This document shows, piece by piece, positions 1-11,348 of a stretch of 64,000 nucleotides of DNA. A program made the position numbers and the translations under genes. The notes beneath the pieces are model-generated. The model was not told the origin of the DNA and ran no database searches. It worked only from the letters and a program-made list of their open reading frames with translations. This stretch comes from Gigaspora margarita (Eukaryota; Glomeromycota; Glomeromycetes; Diversisporales; Gigasporaceae), in NCBI GenBank assembly GCA_009809945.1, contig WTPW01000023.1:434286-498285 (forward strand), given 5' to 3'. Position 1 is the first letter of the stretch; each line of letters begins with the position of its first letter.

Positions 1-1631
1 CCAAACTTCTCTATNATTACAATCAATTGCTCAAAACAATTATAATTATGCATCTTTTATCTTCTATACAGATGGTTCTGTTAAAAATATCTGTACTAAC
101 CAATGTTCTATGGGTATTGGTTGGGTACAACTTCATAACAATCAAATTGTACATAAGTTTTCAGCCCAACTTAAATATTGGCCATCTTCTTATCACACTG
201 AACTAATTTCAATCCTATCTGCTATTGCCACTGTACCATGAAACTCTATTATTCAAATTTTTACTGATTCACAATCAGTTATATCCAAATATACTAAACT
301 TATACCTTAATCCAAACTCTCCAAAAAAATTCAAATTTACTGCATGGCCTATATGGCATACACTCCTTAATGTTATTAAATCTTTTAATATTCAACTAAC
401 ATTATACAAAGTTCAGGCTCATTCTGACAACCCTTTTAATAATCATGCTGATCAACTAGCCAATCAACATATCTCTGCTTCTTTTCTCAACTTCAACTAT
501 ACCAACTCTCATATTCCTTTTTATACTCTATACTGGGAAAATACCCAAGTTTTACAACCTATACGAAGATTCATTAAAAATATTTGCAAAGCTCATATTA
601 TAGCTCTATGGTCNTCTNAGCAATGCACAAATGAATNGTCTCANTTNACTCATTATTTTGATTNNAATTCCACTTGGTTATANTTTAATAATAATCAAAA
701 AGCTTCAAATAATATTACCAACTTCAAACTTAGCAATCTTAAAGCTTTTAAAACCAAATTATTTTTAAATGTACTACCTTCATATTCTCACTTTCACTCA
801 ATTTATCCTAACCTATTTCCAAATACCAACTGTTTTATATGCAACACCCCTGATTCTCCTAATTACTAGCTTTTTTGTTCTGGTGCAAACAATATTAACC
901 AGATTATTCTTACAGCTATTACTAATACTATTAACTCNACAGATTTAGACCTTTCCTCATATACTATATCTCAACTTATCCAGACTATTTATAATCACCC
1001 AGCCTTTTATTTATCACTAGCTTTACTTTTCCCTTATTATATTCAAACTATACTTAAAGGCTTAATTCCTTCTCATCTTATTCAAGATCTTAGACCCTTC
1101 CACTTATCCTCAAAATTAGCTTCACAAATTATTATANAAATTCTTNTTCAAGTCTCTGAATTATCCTATGAACAATTATAGAAGCCTTATTGTTCCCAAT
1201 TTGCTTTATAGCAAAAAACCAATAACATTACTTATTCTTCTTCTAATACTATTTCTAATATATTACAATCCAAAAAGCAACCATCTCTACGCCAAACATT
1301 TACATATAGTTGTCCTTGTGGCCAACCTGATCAACTTCATATTAACCCAAATTCATGTCCACCTATTGGTATAGCTCTTAAGAAGATTGGTTCTTGGGCT
1401 GTCCATTGGATTAAATATAGTATACCTATAAATTTTATTTTAACTCTATCAAACTAGGTGAGTCTTGACCACTCTAGTAGGTTTAGGTCGCAGATAAATT
1501 AGTCTGAGCTTCAATTCTTGCATGTAATTTATATTTTGTATTTATACAAAGAAGTATACTCTATGTAGCAACTTTTCTAAATTACTAATAAAGATATAAG
1601 CAAGACCTCACCTTAATACCAAAAAAAAAAA
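1..1631 (+). mobile_element. 3' part of a decayed LINE with RNase H domain and poly(A) tail
   Basis: The 5' part lies outside the window. An RNase HI-like domain runs from about 62 to 480: FYTDGS (first Asp), HTELISILSAI (Glu), FTDSQSV (second Asp) and HSDNPFNNHADQLAN (final Asp). The reading frame changes between about 290 and 330 and an in-frame stop precedes the FTDSQ motif, so the ORF is broken; two frames carry the domain. Downstream comes a Cys-containing C-terminal stretch (CFICNTPDSPNY, then CPCGQPDQLHINPNSCPP), typical of the tail of RNase H-bearing LINEs, ending at the stop at 1455-1457. A 3' UTR (1458-1620) and an 11-base A-tract follow. The RNase H would remove the RNA strand during target-primed integration. 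About a dozen ambiguous bases lie in this stretch. I am confident of a LINE, not of the clade. Confidence 0.85.
1458..1620 (+). other. LINE 3' UTR with complementary ends
   Basis: The UTR opens with GTGAGTCTTG (1458-1467) and closes with CAAGACCTCAC (1601-1611) just before the A-tract. The two can pair as a stem that closes the whole UTR. A second LINE tail at 16546-16718 begins GTGAG and ends CAAGGTCTCAC in the same arrangement and shares the phrases around TAGG(C/T)C(A/G)CAGATAA. This pattern suits a 3' recognition element for the LINE reverse transcriptase; that role is inference. Confidence 0.6.
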
Positions 1632-1701
1632 TTTATAATTTATCCAAATATTTCTTGCTAAGCTTAATAATTAACATCAATCTATTTTTTTAAACTAATT
1701 C

Positions 1702-2350
1702 TATAAGGGAATAGAAATTTGTCGCACCTGCGACATGTCGCACCCATGACATGTCGCACCCCTGTGATTCGACCAATCAAATTGCCTAATTTTGTAGACA
1801 AAAAATTTTTTTAAAAAACTAAAAATTCTACTAGTAAAATATAAGAATAAATAAGCGATAACTAGATATATAGTGTAAAATTTTATTCTGAACAACTTTT
1901 TCTAAGTTACAAAGATAGATTATCTTAATAAAAAATGATGTTTTATAAGAAAAAACAAAAATTTTCAACGTTAGCACATATAGAACTTTTTTTTTACTAA
2001 TTTAATCTATATTTACATTTAATTATTATATGCAAAATTTTACGTTAAACAACTTTTTCTAAGTTAAAAAAGCAGATTATTTTAGTAAAAAAAAGTTTTA
2101 TATGTGCTAACTTTTGAAATTTTTATTTTTTCTTATACAACGTCTTTTTTACTAAGACAATCTATCTTCCTAACTTAGAAACAGTTGTTCAGAATAAAAT
2201 TTTACATTATATTGTGTGCTATTTTATATATATTTTATACTTTATTAAGTAAAAACTTTAATTTTTAAAAAAAATTTTTTTTGTCTACAAAATCGAGCGA
2301 TTTGATTGGTCGAATCAGGGGGTGTGACAAAATTATATTCCCATTCTATA
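1702..2350. mobile_element. Foldback (long inverted-repeat) element
   Basis: The ends are inverted copies: the left arm carries GATTCGACCAATCAAAT followed by TTTGTAGACAAAAAA, and the right arm at about 2280-2345 carries the reverse complement (GATTTGATTGGTCGAATC). The inner arms also pair, for example TTAGCACATATAGAACT near 1970 against ATATGTGCTAACTTTTG near 2100. The left arm has three 16-bp repeats of the type GTCGCACCNNNGACAT (1721-1765) that are reduced to one on the right. No coding capacity seen. This is a non-autonomous foldback element of about 650 bp. Confidence 0.75.
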
Positions 2351-2355
2351 ATATG

Positions 2356-3270
2356 AAAGTAAACCAATAGAAATATACAAATTATTTTTAGTAAATTTTT
2401 TTAATTTTTAAATTAAAGTATTTAATTGCCAATCTGGATAAGATCAGCAATATTTCTATATTTAGAATTGGGGCAAAACAAATATATAAACAAGGTAGTA
2501 CAAAATCTGAATCAGGCCTGTATATATAAAATTTTTATATAATTTAAAGAATTTTAAAGATGTTTTTACTCATATCTTCTTATCTATAAGTCCGATTTTA
2601 ATGAAATTTTGGTAGTAGATGCACAAGAACCTGCTCTACAACTTTAATTAAATCCAAAAATAATATTTACTTAGTATAAATAACTTTTTATTAGGCCTAA
2701 TACAGATTTACAAATATATTGTTTATATATTTGTTTATCACCAATTCCAAATATGGGATCATCTTAAGCGAAGCAGAATTATGTGACAATTGGCCAATCA
2801 AATTATTGAAGTTTGATGATCTTCAGCGAAGCAAACAAAAAAGAGAAGCGAAAACCTTGAAAAATGCAAAAAATAGCAGTTTAAACCTATTTTGGTTTTT
2901 AATTAAAAATGTCAGAAAGGCAATTTTGCTTATATATTATAAACTAAAACTTAAAACTTCTCTAACCCAGACTTAAGATGACCCTAACCCTAAAGTTAAT
3001 TCGATAAAATATATTATAAAAATCTACTCTGCTTTAGATGTCCCCCAAATATGGTAATAATATAGCTATAGTGCCAATCTTATCCAGATTGGTAATTAAA
3101 TAACTACTTAATCAATTTGGATTTAATTTTTTTATTTTAATTTAGAATTATTTAAAATTAAAATAAAAAAAATTTATTAAATTTAATAAGATAGCTAATA
3201 AAACATTTAAGCTCAAAGTTAAAAAAACTTTACTTAAAAAATTTGTTTCTTTTCTATTGACTTATCTCTA
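2356..3270. mobile_element. TIR element with a second inverted repeat inside
   Basis: Outer ends pair: AAGTAAACCAATAGAAAT at the left against TTTCTATTGACTTATC at the right. Further in, GCCAATCTGGATAAGAT (about 2430) pairs with ATCTTATCCAGATTGG (about 3085). A separate inner pair, GAATTGGGGCAAAACAAAT and ATTTGTTTATCACCAATTC, bounds about 2452-2760, so a smaller element seems inserted. The unique middle (2760-3050) has GCGAAGC motifs and two copies of CCCTAA. The 85-codon ORF at 2719 resembles nothing I know and is not called. Confidence 0.6.
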
Positions 3271-3536
3271 TATATAAAATTTTGTATTATTGGCTTATTT
3301 TATAAGTTATTTACAAATATATTTATAGTTTATAAACTTTTTATCTATATAATTAATAACAACTTTCAAACTATATAGATAAAATTATATTTATTAAATT
3401 TCTTTTAGTATTTCTTTAAAATAATAAAGCATTTTTTTGATTTTTTAGAATTAATTAATGTTTAACAATATCAAAAAAACCCTTTGAGATCCATAGCTAA
3501 AGTGGTTCGATAAAGTTAAAGATTCTATTATTGCTA

Positions 3537-3818
3537 GGGTTCCTCAAATTCAAATCAAATCAAATATTGGGTCAATTTAAATTTGATCAAATCAAATTGT
3601 CCCTGATTTGAATTTGATTTGATTCAAATATTTGGATTTGAATTTGATTTGAATTTGAAGTTTTAATAGTAATTTTCAAATCAAATCAAATATTTGTCAA
3701 ATCAAATCAAATTTGGCCAGATTTGAATTTGATCAAATCAAATATAGTCAAATTTGAATTTGAATTTAATCAAATATTTGAATCAAATATTTGAAGATCA
3801 AATCAAATTGTGGAACCC
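3537..3818. mobile_element. TA-flanked MITE made of CAAATTTGAAT-type repeats
   Basis: The element starts GGGTTCC and ends GGAACCC and is flanked by TA on both sides (3535-3536 and 3819-3820), as expected for Tc1/mariner-type target duplication. The interior is almost entirely short alternating blocks such as TTTGAATTTGATTTGA and CAAATCAAATCAAAT, so it can fold back at many points. No ORF of its own. Confidence 0.75.
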
Positions 3819-3825
3819 TAATTAT

Positions 3826-4860
3826 TACACATAAAAATCCTAATACAATATACATTTACCCTAACCCCTTTATACTTTCCAAATGGACAGATAGAACCAA
3901 AGAATGGATAATAAGAAAAGATCTTAAGATAGCCAGAATTATAAGTATATCCCACCAAGCCATTAAGGTGAAACACTATTTGCAGAAATAAGACCATGCA
4001 CTACTTCAACTCATACCTTGTACTGGATATAGTATTAACAATCTCTCCTTACATATACAACTATACAATATCAATATCAAAAACAATACCATATACTATA
4101 TACAGGTTGACTGTAAATTCAGGCTACACACCAACCTCGAAGAAATAGAGTATGCAATTAAAAAGACAAGGGCAAATACCAATACAGACCATACTACAAC
4201 CAATCAGAAATATACACACATATCCCTTCAATGCCCATTGATAGCATTTCATAATCCTCTGATTGAGCTCTGAGAAATACTGACTTCGTACAATCTCTTG
4301 AAATGAGAAGTTACAATTAATCTAACCACACAAAAACAAATTATGCTAGACAATATAATGAAAACTATCACTACAAGCTTTTTTGGAGCAAATAGCACAC
4401 CTTTCAGTTGCTATACTGAAAACTGGCCTATAGCTTTAAATGCTCTTCTAACACTTCTAGCTTTTAACTTAACAACTCTCTGGAACCATGCAAAGGTTCA
4501 GGTCTTTACTAACAGCAAAAAAACTAAAACTGCTATTAGACCAATTAATACAAATGGAATATCATGAATACACAAACTAGAAAAGGCAATGTACTCCATG
4601 ATAATAATGATCATTAAGTCTTTGCTTGGAGACAAGAGGCTTGATATAATATTTAATAATGATCTAAAAATCTAATATTTTTCCTTTAAGTATTATCTCT
4701 GACCACTTCCTATATAATAGATATATACCAAAGATACTAAACTCGCCTTGCACACTACTACTCAAATGCTATATTTAAAAACTATACTACTTATAGTGTC
4801 TTATCAACTGGAAGAACCAGCAATGAATTTCACAATAGATGGACTACAATATAAATTGTG
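3826..4860 (+). mobile_element. Decayed LINE fragment, inter-domain region and start of RNase H
   Basis: One frame can be followed from about 3791 to 4567 with only a few stops, coding a stretch of the type seen between the reverse transcriptase and RNase H domains of LINEs. It ends in an RNase H-like segment (SCYTENWPIALNALLTLLAF and VQVFTNSKKT, matching the usual TDGS...E...TDSQ layout with losses). Near 4810 it still reads YQLEEPAMNF, but similarity stops at about 4860, where GGACATAGTCC-type repeats begin. The matching C-terminal LINE segment reappears 2.5 kb downstream at 7425. The family is recognised with fair confidence; the exact left edge is not visible. Confidence 0.6.
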
Positions 4861-4865
4861 TTGTA

Positions 4866-5030
4866 CCGGACATAGTCCAAGCTAAATTTGGCAGACTCCA
4901 ACAATTTCAGACATTGTCCGATGTCTGTATTCAAATTATGTCCAAGTAAATAGATTGTTACCAGACATTATCCATGCAATATTTGTCAGATACAGATATA
5001 TTCGGACACAGACATTGTCCGATATCTGAG
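4866..5030. repeat. Short-period repeat of (G)GACATTGTCCGA motifs
   Basis: Motifs such as GGACATAGTCC, ACATTGTCCGATGTCTG, ACATTATCC and ACATTGTCCGATATCTG recur in both orientations at 20-45 bp spacing. Each is itself partly palindromic. Related GTCCGAC/GTCCAGTCC motifs occur at 7310-7400, at the other edge of the insert that splits the LINE. Their origin is not identified. Confidence 0.5.
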
Positions 5031-5177
5031 TTTGTAATTAAAAAATTTATTTGTAGTACAAAATTGAGATTTTTTACTTAGCTTGTCTTGTTACTTGTTC
5101 TCTTTAATGGCAATCATAAGCTGGCTTCTAGCCCTCCTGTTTTCTCTCATTCATTGCATCTAACACCCTGCTTGTTG

Positions 5178-5400
5178 TCATGTGTAATAAGTTGAATGTG
5201 CCACATTATAGTGTGGGCTTGAACCACTACTTTATATTGTCGTACCAAGTCGAAGGCACCACACTATAGCATGGGCTCAAACTCACTATTATAAAAAAAT
5301 TGATGTAATGAGTTGAATACACTGCACCATAAGCGTGGGCTCTAACTTACTACTTTATTAAAAGTATAATACATTACACCTTAGCATTGGTGATTCTTAA
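5178..5400. repeat. Diverged ~70-bp tandem repeat, three to four units
   Basis: The block AAGTTGAATGTGCCAC ... TATAGTGTGGGCT ... ACTACTTTAT recurs three times with substitutions (starting about 5188, 5250 and 5310), and a fourth partial copy starts near 5365. It lies upstream of the kinase fragment and shows no coding signal. Confidence 0.6.
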
Positions 5401-5770
5401 TTAGATTACAAGATTTATTGGACATAAAAGAAGTAAGCTTATTCTCTATTTCTTATATGTGTAATATATTATTTTATTTAATTAATAATGTATTTATATG
5501 GATAAATTATATTAATATTTTGTAAGTTTAAAAATTATAAGGTGAAAATATCTATGGATTAACTTAAAACACAACCAAAAATGAATACATGTAGTATTTC
5601 ATAAATTTGGTTCTAATAGAAGGAGATTGTATAGAGAATGTACAACTTGCTACTAGTACAACATAACAAAAGCTTGGTGTTAAACATGTGACCCTCAGAA
5701 AACAATGCAAGGATGAGCAAGTAGGAATAAGAACATTGATAATTGCATTAAAAGGTTTCAACTAAACACT

Positions 5771-6945
5771 ATGAACTATGAAAATGTAGTTGAGTTGATT
5801 CCTTTTAATAGACTAGAAAACATTCAAAAAATTGGAAAAGAAGGATTTGGCTTAGTGTTTTCAGCAATATGGTTAGATAGTAAAAGAATAATTTCAGGCG
5901 AAAGTCTCTACCACATGCAATCGTGTACTCTATCATTTATAGTTGCACTTAAGACATTACCTGGTTTACAAAAGAATTTTTTAAAAGAAGTAAGTTAAGA
6001 TAACTTGTTTACAATCTAATATAGATAAATTGTTAGCATGATAAATTTAATTTAACAAGTTTAAAAGTTACATGCAATCTAGATTATTGGGTAGTAATCT
6101 TGAAGTGTATAGGCTAAATCAAACCACAACTAATAATGAATATTTGATAGTACAGTCAGACCTCTCTATAATCACAAGTTGGCCGCACCCTATTTTGGTG
6201 ATTGTATAGAGGTGTGACTATAAATAAAATACTTTGTTATGGTCACATGACCAAATGTCAATTAGTAATATATTTGCGCATATTTGAAATACTATTAAAA
6301 ATTTTAAAATATTTGATAGTGAATAACTTTTGAAATCAATGGCCCAATTTGGATAAAATGACCACCAGAGTGTTTTCTAAAGAGTATAAAATTGTTAAAT
6401 CTAGTTACAAAAAGCTAAGATCATTAAAGATTTTTGCCTAGATATTTAAATTTAATCAATTCTTAAACATGTGAAGTGACACAAATCTTTAACGATCACA
6501 GGAGCCTGTAATTGGATTTTAACGATTTTGGGCTCATTAGAATCGTCTCATCGAGACGAACATTTTGGTGGCTGTTTCATTCAAATCGGACTGCTGCATC
6601 AAAAGTTATTTGCTGTCAAACCTTTAATAATTTTTAATAGAATATTTTAAATAAACATAAATATGAATATCGGCCAATCAGATTTTTTTAATCCATATTT
6701 GGTCAAAATTTGTGACTATAAAGAGGGTTTTTATTAATAAAATTGATAAAAAAATCAAAATTTTTTTGTGATAGTGATTATAGGCGATTTGTGACTATAA
6801 AGAGGTTTTTTACTATATTTAAGTCTGTTGCACAATATTGAGTGCTTATATAGAGGTGTGACTATATGGGGTGTGACTATAGAGAGGACTGACTGTATTC
6901 AATGTGCAAATAAAGAAATCCTTCATCATGTTTAATAAAAAAAGT
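5771..6945 (+). pseudogene. Protein kinase N-lobe fragment, disrupted by a transposon
   Basis: The first exon (5771-5989) encodes the start of a kinase domain like the TKL/Sel1-associated kinases that are abundant in these fungi: a lead-in ELIPFNRLENI, a glycine loop IGKEGFGLVF and a VALK motif with the ATP-binding Lys. It ends at a good donor (GTAAGT). An acceptor at 6081-6082 leads to LEVYRLNQTTTNNEYLIV, which matches the next kinase block (normally VYGLTQ...EYLIVFQYA). The coding sequence is cut there by a 743-bp TA-flanked element, and QCANKEILHHV resumes at about 6902. The second exon is out of phase with the first, one base is missing at the transposon junction, and catalytic-loop and DFG motifs are absent. 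It is therefore a broken host-gene copy. No upstream exon was recognised. Non-functional with high confidence. Confidence 0.7.
6153..6895. mobile_element. TA-flanked TIR element inserted in the kinase exon
   Basis: Left end CAGTCAGACCTCTCTATA, right end TATAGAGAGGACTGACTG, with TA at 6151-6152 and 6896-6897. Subterminal copies of GTGACTATA(T/A)AGAGG occur near both ends. An inner stretch at about 6505-6590 (CCTGTAATTGGATTTTAACG then TTTTGGGCTCATTAGAAT) is also found in the arms of the foldback at 61852-62290. No transposase ORF. The end sequence resembles those of the elements at 11349 and 22011, so it is probably one Tc1/mariner-pogo type superfamily. Confidence 0.85.
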
Positions 6946-7104
6946 ATTAATATGAAATCCGAGCAAGAATAATATCATGATGAAACAATTGTTAAATTGT
7001 GATGATATTCTGATCATTAATATATTAGTTTTAACATTTTGATCATGGTTTGTATAATGAGACAAAGTTAAATCATAATACAGGGCTATACCCAATCAGA
7101 GGTA

Positions 7105-7400
7105 CACATCACTTAGGCGGGTAACTGGGTCATCTGAATTAAATATGGATAGGCAGGTAACTGGGTCACCTGAATTATTAAGCGAATATATGGATTAACC
7201 AAAATAAATATGAGTAAGTGGATATACGGGTTACTTGTCAGATACCAGGATCAAAATTTAAACCCAGTTTGGAACCCTAATCGTAAATAAATTTTTGGCT
7301 TAAGCTATATAACTGTCCTAACTGTCCGACAGATATAAATAGCTTTGTTCGAGTCCGGTCTGTGTTTGGTCCAGTCCAGTCTGAGTCTGGGTCTGGTCTG
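7105..7400. repeat. GGGTAACTGGGTCA repeats and GTCC-rich stretch
   Basis: The phrase GGTAACTGGGTCA(T/C)CTGAATTA occurs twice (about 7120 and 7158), with a weaker third version (GGATATACGGGTTACTTG) near 7218. From 7300 the sequence turns to CTGTCC/AGTCC/GTCTGG motifs, which are unusually GC-rich for the window. No coding potential recognised. Confidence 0.45.
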
Positions 7401-7424
7401 AATAACGCACTGCCTTAGAGTACT

Positions 7425-8210
7425 TTACATATAATGATAGGCCCAAGGCCCTCTATACAAGTGTTACAGCATCTAATATTAAGAGCTTCAAGACCAAACT
7501 CTTCACTGAAGAACTTCCTATACACCTATTCCTGAACTTCAGAAACCCTATTAGGAACCCCAATCACCTTTGTACACATTGTCTTGTGAAATCTGAGGAC
7601 ATCACACACCTTCTAACCTGCATAACTAACTCTCTTAGTCCTAGAATAAAGATCAAATGTATACTACAAGACTTAGCAGAAAAAGTCAAACTTCCTCTTG
7701 TAAACCCGGATGCATTTATCTCAATCTTCCTAGATTACCATACCAGAAAGAAGTTACCCCTTGGCTTTATAATATGAAATACCTTGGCACCCTTCCTGAC
7801 ACTAACACAAAAAAACCAAATACGCTACACAAATCTACTATAGCATAATAGAATACATATACACCAAAATATAGCTACCCTTTCAACAATCACAATACTT
7901 TCAAGTGTTTTCTATACTACTACTTATACCAGCTCCTATATTTACTCAAACTCTACCTCCCACAGTAACACAGATTAATTCCAAAATACAATAGCATATT
8001 GAGCTGAATTCTATAGAGCCAAACCTTATACTTATAGAATTGAGGTTTATGACCAATCTAGCAAAAATTAGGTCAAGAGTAAATGATGAATATCTAGCTC
8101 TTATTCCTATTTTCTCTAGCTTAGTACCTTCTATATGTAATTATATATGTATACAACTTACTAAAATTAATAAAGAATATAGAGAATAGAATCTCTCTTT
8201 AAAAAAAAAA
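7425..8210 (+). mobile_element. LINE C-terminal fragment with zinc knuckle and poly(A) tail
   Basis: Frame reading gives SNIKSFKTKLFTEELP, then a Cys/His cluster (C-T-H-C at about 7574-7584, HLLTC at about 7604-7618), the usual LINE C-terminal knuckle that follows RNase H. The ORF continues as ILQDLAEKVKLPLVNPDAF. The element ends in a UTR with AATAAA-like signals and ten A residues at 8201-8210. It is in the same orientation as the LINE segment at 3826-4860 and supplies the domains missing there, so both may come from one insertion split by later DNA. Independent fragments cannot be excluded. Confidence 0.7.
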
Positions 8211-10110
8211 CACTAGTTATTTAGACAAAGTCTATTCATGTTTCATTTAAAGCCTTACTATTATTAGAGTTTAAATAGAGTAGTTTAGTTAATTTTAGTT
8301 AGTCTTATAGTGTATAGTTGTAATACTTACATAAAGAGTTCATTTTTACTCTTCAAAAAGAAATGCTAATTGTAATAGAATTACAATTAATAATATATTT
8401 AATATGAATAACATATTCGATCTTTTTTAATTTTAATGACATTTGAAAATTTAAGCCAAAATCAAAAAAGTTTGTAAAAATATAAACTTTGAAATATTAA
8501 ATATTCTTAATAAGGTTTTAAAGATTGAGAATAATAATAGTTAGCTTTAAAAAAGATTATACAATAAATATTAAGTGCTAATATTAAGTAAATATAACTA
8601 AATAAACTTTTCTAATATTTTATTGCAAGTATATAAAGCTTATCTGTTTTAATATTGTACTATCATATTGTTATCCTATATTTAATTTTTTAAAGATAGT
8701 AGGTAACTAGAGTAACAATAGATAGTGAACAATTTGTGTAATTTTTCTTGTTATTATGATTTATCTAAATCAGAAGGATGTTTTTACAAAACTTAGCAAA
8801 GAAAATTTAAAGCAATTTGCAATTATAAAAAAGGCTACAATTAGTACAGAAGGTAATTTAAAAAAAGCATGCAATTCTACTATAAACCTGTGAAACAATC
8901 ATACGCATTATTTCAAAATCAGGCCCTTTAAGAATAGTATGTACAGCTTGTCTATGAGACATTTTTACATCTATAATATCAACAGGTTGTATTAAAATAA
9001 AGTCATGGGTGTACTCAGAATACCATGCAGATACTTTAAATAACACATATCAGTATGTATTATTTTGTGGTTTTATGATATATATTAAATTATAATATCT
9101 ATAATATCTATACAATCAATGCTTAAAAACTTCTGCAAGTTCTTTATTTATATTAGATAAGCACTGCATGCATGCTATTTTGAGTACTCCTATGTGAAGT
9201 ATATTTTATACAATAGGTATTTAATTCTATCAAAGCTTGTAGAATTTGTTTACATGTATACAAATGAGCTTTGTTTTAAAACTATTTTAAGAGTTTTCAA
9301 AGTAACATGCATGAGTATTATTTCTTGAAAATTTGTCTTGAAATAACACCCATGGATATTACTTTACAAAAAAAAATAACCAGTGAGTGAAGTCAAAAAA
9401 TCTGAGGTAATATTTGATTATTTATAAATTATGAATTAGCTTTAAAGTCTTATATTTTTATTTTTATTGATTGTAAAATAAAACCTATTGTTATCAAAGT
9501 CTAATAAAATAACCTAGTTATATATCTAAAAGAACTTAATCAAACTATTAAAAATAATTTATAATTATATTACTCACTTAAAGTTTTTTAATAAACTCAA
9601 ATTAGTTATAAATTTATTTTTTTGAAACATGTTCTAGTTAACTTAATAGTATGTTAAAATATAAAGTTATACTTATATCACAGAGGCAAAATTATACAAA
9701 ATTTACATTTTAGGCCACATACTAAAAATTGGTAGATAGATTTCTTATCCAACCAACAATGATGTAACATATACACATCTATATCCAGTTTGTTTTGGTA
9801 TAAAAACTCTAACTACAATAAATTAGCATGATTTTATAATTACAGTAGTTCAAAATGGGTTTGAGCCTAGGTATTTATATTAATCTGAAGTATTACAAAG
9901 TAATGTATCTAAAAGTTCATTGGAAGCAGTTTCTCTATATATCAACAAGCTTTTTTTGCAAAAATTAGATTAGACAGTCTTTAGTTATAGGATTTGACAA
10001 TTTAAAAATATGTAAAATATTATTTACTGATATTTATTTTTATTCTTATTCTTTTAAAATAAGGACTAATATAAATTTGACTATTTTTTAATGGTAAATC
10101 AAACAATCCT
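8211..10110. other. AT-rich stretch with little recognisable content
   Basis: Apart from a possible coding fragment at 8858-9046 on the minus strand I see only AT-rich unique sequence with short A/T runs. There are no clear inverted repeats, tails or domains. Confidence 0.5.
8858..9046 (-). pseudogene. Possible coding fragment, family unknown
   Basis: A 62-codon minus-strand ORF includes WYSEYTHDFILIQPVDIIDV and KMSHRQAVHTIL, whose composition is richer than that of the Lys/Asn/Ile-dominated chance ORFs around it. There are no flanking exons, no clear splice sites and no family match that I can recall. It could be an exon of a degraded gene or chance. Confidence 0.25.
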
Positions 10111-10122
10111 AATTGGAAATAT

Positions 10123-11239
10123 CATTATTTTTAAATTTGAACTTTAGCACACTTTCTGACGATCACTTGGACCAAATTTTTAACGGAAGAAAACAAGAAG
10201 CTTTTTGCTAGAGCGTTAATAGTATTGCAGGACCTACAGTTTTTACAAAGGTCAACTTTACTCTGGGGGACTCCTTTGTTATTTCAGCATGCAAGCCAGA
10301 AGCAACGTTAAAAGAACAAGTGAAACAGCAGGCGGCACTTTAGTAAACACAAAATTTTGGTGGAGTACAAAAAATTCTTCATCGACGAAGTAACCTGCGA
10401 AAAATGAAGGAGAACAGCAAAAAAATGAGTTTTCTGACCTTACACTCCTGTAAATTTTCTACAAGTAGTTCCTTTTTTTTACTTCTCTTGCTTTTCTGCT
10501 ATCTTCCCAAAATTTTTGACAAAAAGTAGCGATTTGGTTTACCCCTATCAGAAGATCAGCATTGTTTACATTTACAAATTCGAACAGACCCAGTAGAATG
10601 CGATCACGTGATGTGTCTGTTTACAGATGCGGTTCTGGTGCTACTTTATATAACACTGCTATATTCAATAGTCAAGGGATATCTGAGATTGGACGTTCAG
10701 TCGGAAGTTGACATAAATTAAAGCGTAGCTTTAAAATAGAGATATACAATAGTCGCATTTGTTATATAATTTTTACTAAACCTAACACGGTTATAATAGT
10801 GTATTTTCCTTTTGTTTTTCTTGGTTTGTCTTTTTTGTTAGACTAGCCTTCGTGTTATACCTTGTGGTTTTTTTTCTTTTTTGTTTTCCCGTCCATTTTT
10901 TGTTATATTTGTTTTTTTTTCGATTTCTCATTTTCTTGGCTTGTGTTCTTTTTTCTTTACCCCTCTTCTTATTTTGTCCTTATTAAATTTCTTGTTATAT
11001 AAAGGAATACGAAGAAGAGAAGAAGCCATTTTGGTGTGGCACTTAGGCTAGTTTAACATAGCCTCTAGTTTTTAGATTATTCTTCAAATTAGTGCGGTAG
11101 GTTGCATTTGGGCACCATCTAAAGGTGGCAGCCAGGTGATGTCATACTTGCAAATTAGAAGTAAACAGAGTGTGTCATTGTAGTGATATACTTAGTATCT
11201 TAATAAAGTACTGGTGAAACTGCCTAAATGAAAAAAAAA
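10123..11239 (+). mobile_element. 1.1-kb poly(A) retroposon, copy 1, with 12-bp target duplication
   Basis: The body is flanked by a perfect 12-bp direct repeat, AATTGGAAATAT, at 10111-10122 and 11240-11251, and ends in AATAAAG... followed by a short poly(A). There are no terminal inverted repeats, no long ORF and no clear tRNA-like A/B boxes at the 5' end. A second copy lies inverted at 23866-24950 and can be aligned end to end. The sequence holds CpG sites and is less AT-rich than its surroundings, as for a recent insertion. It could be a long SINE, an internally deleted LINE derivative, or a retrocopied long non-coding transcript mobilised by a LINE. Confidence 0.8.
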
Positions 11240-11348
11240 AATTGGAAATATGCTGGAAAAGGATACCAAAGCTCTTTTGTATATAGCTTTTGCAAAACAA
11301 GTATTGCTTTTTCAAGAATTTAGTAATAAAGAAGCAATTATTAAAATA

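Noticed and set aside
2978-2996. Telomere-like CCCTAACCCTAA
   Set aside because: Only two hexamer copies, inside an element; no array.
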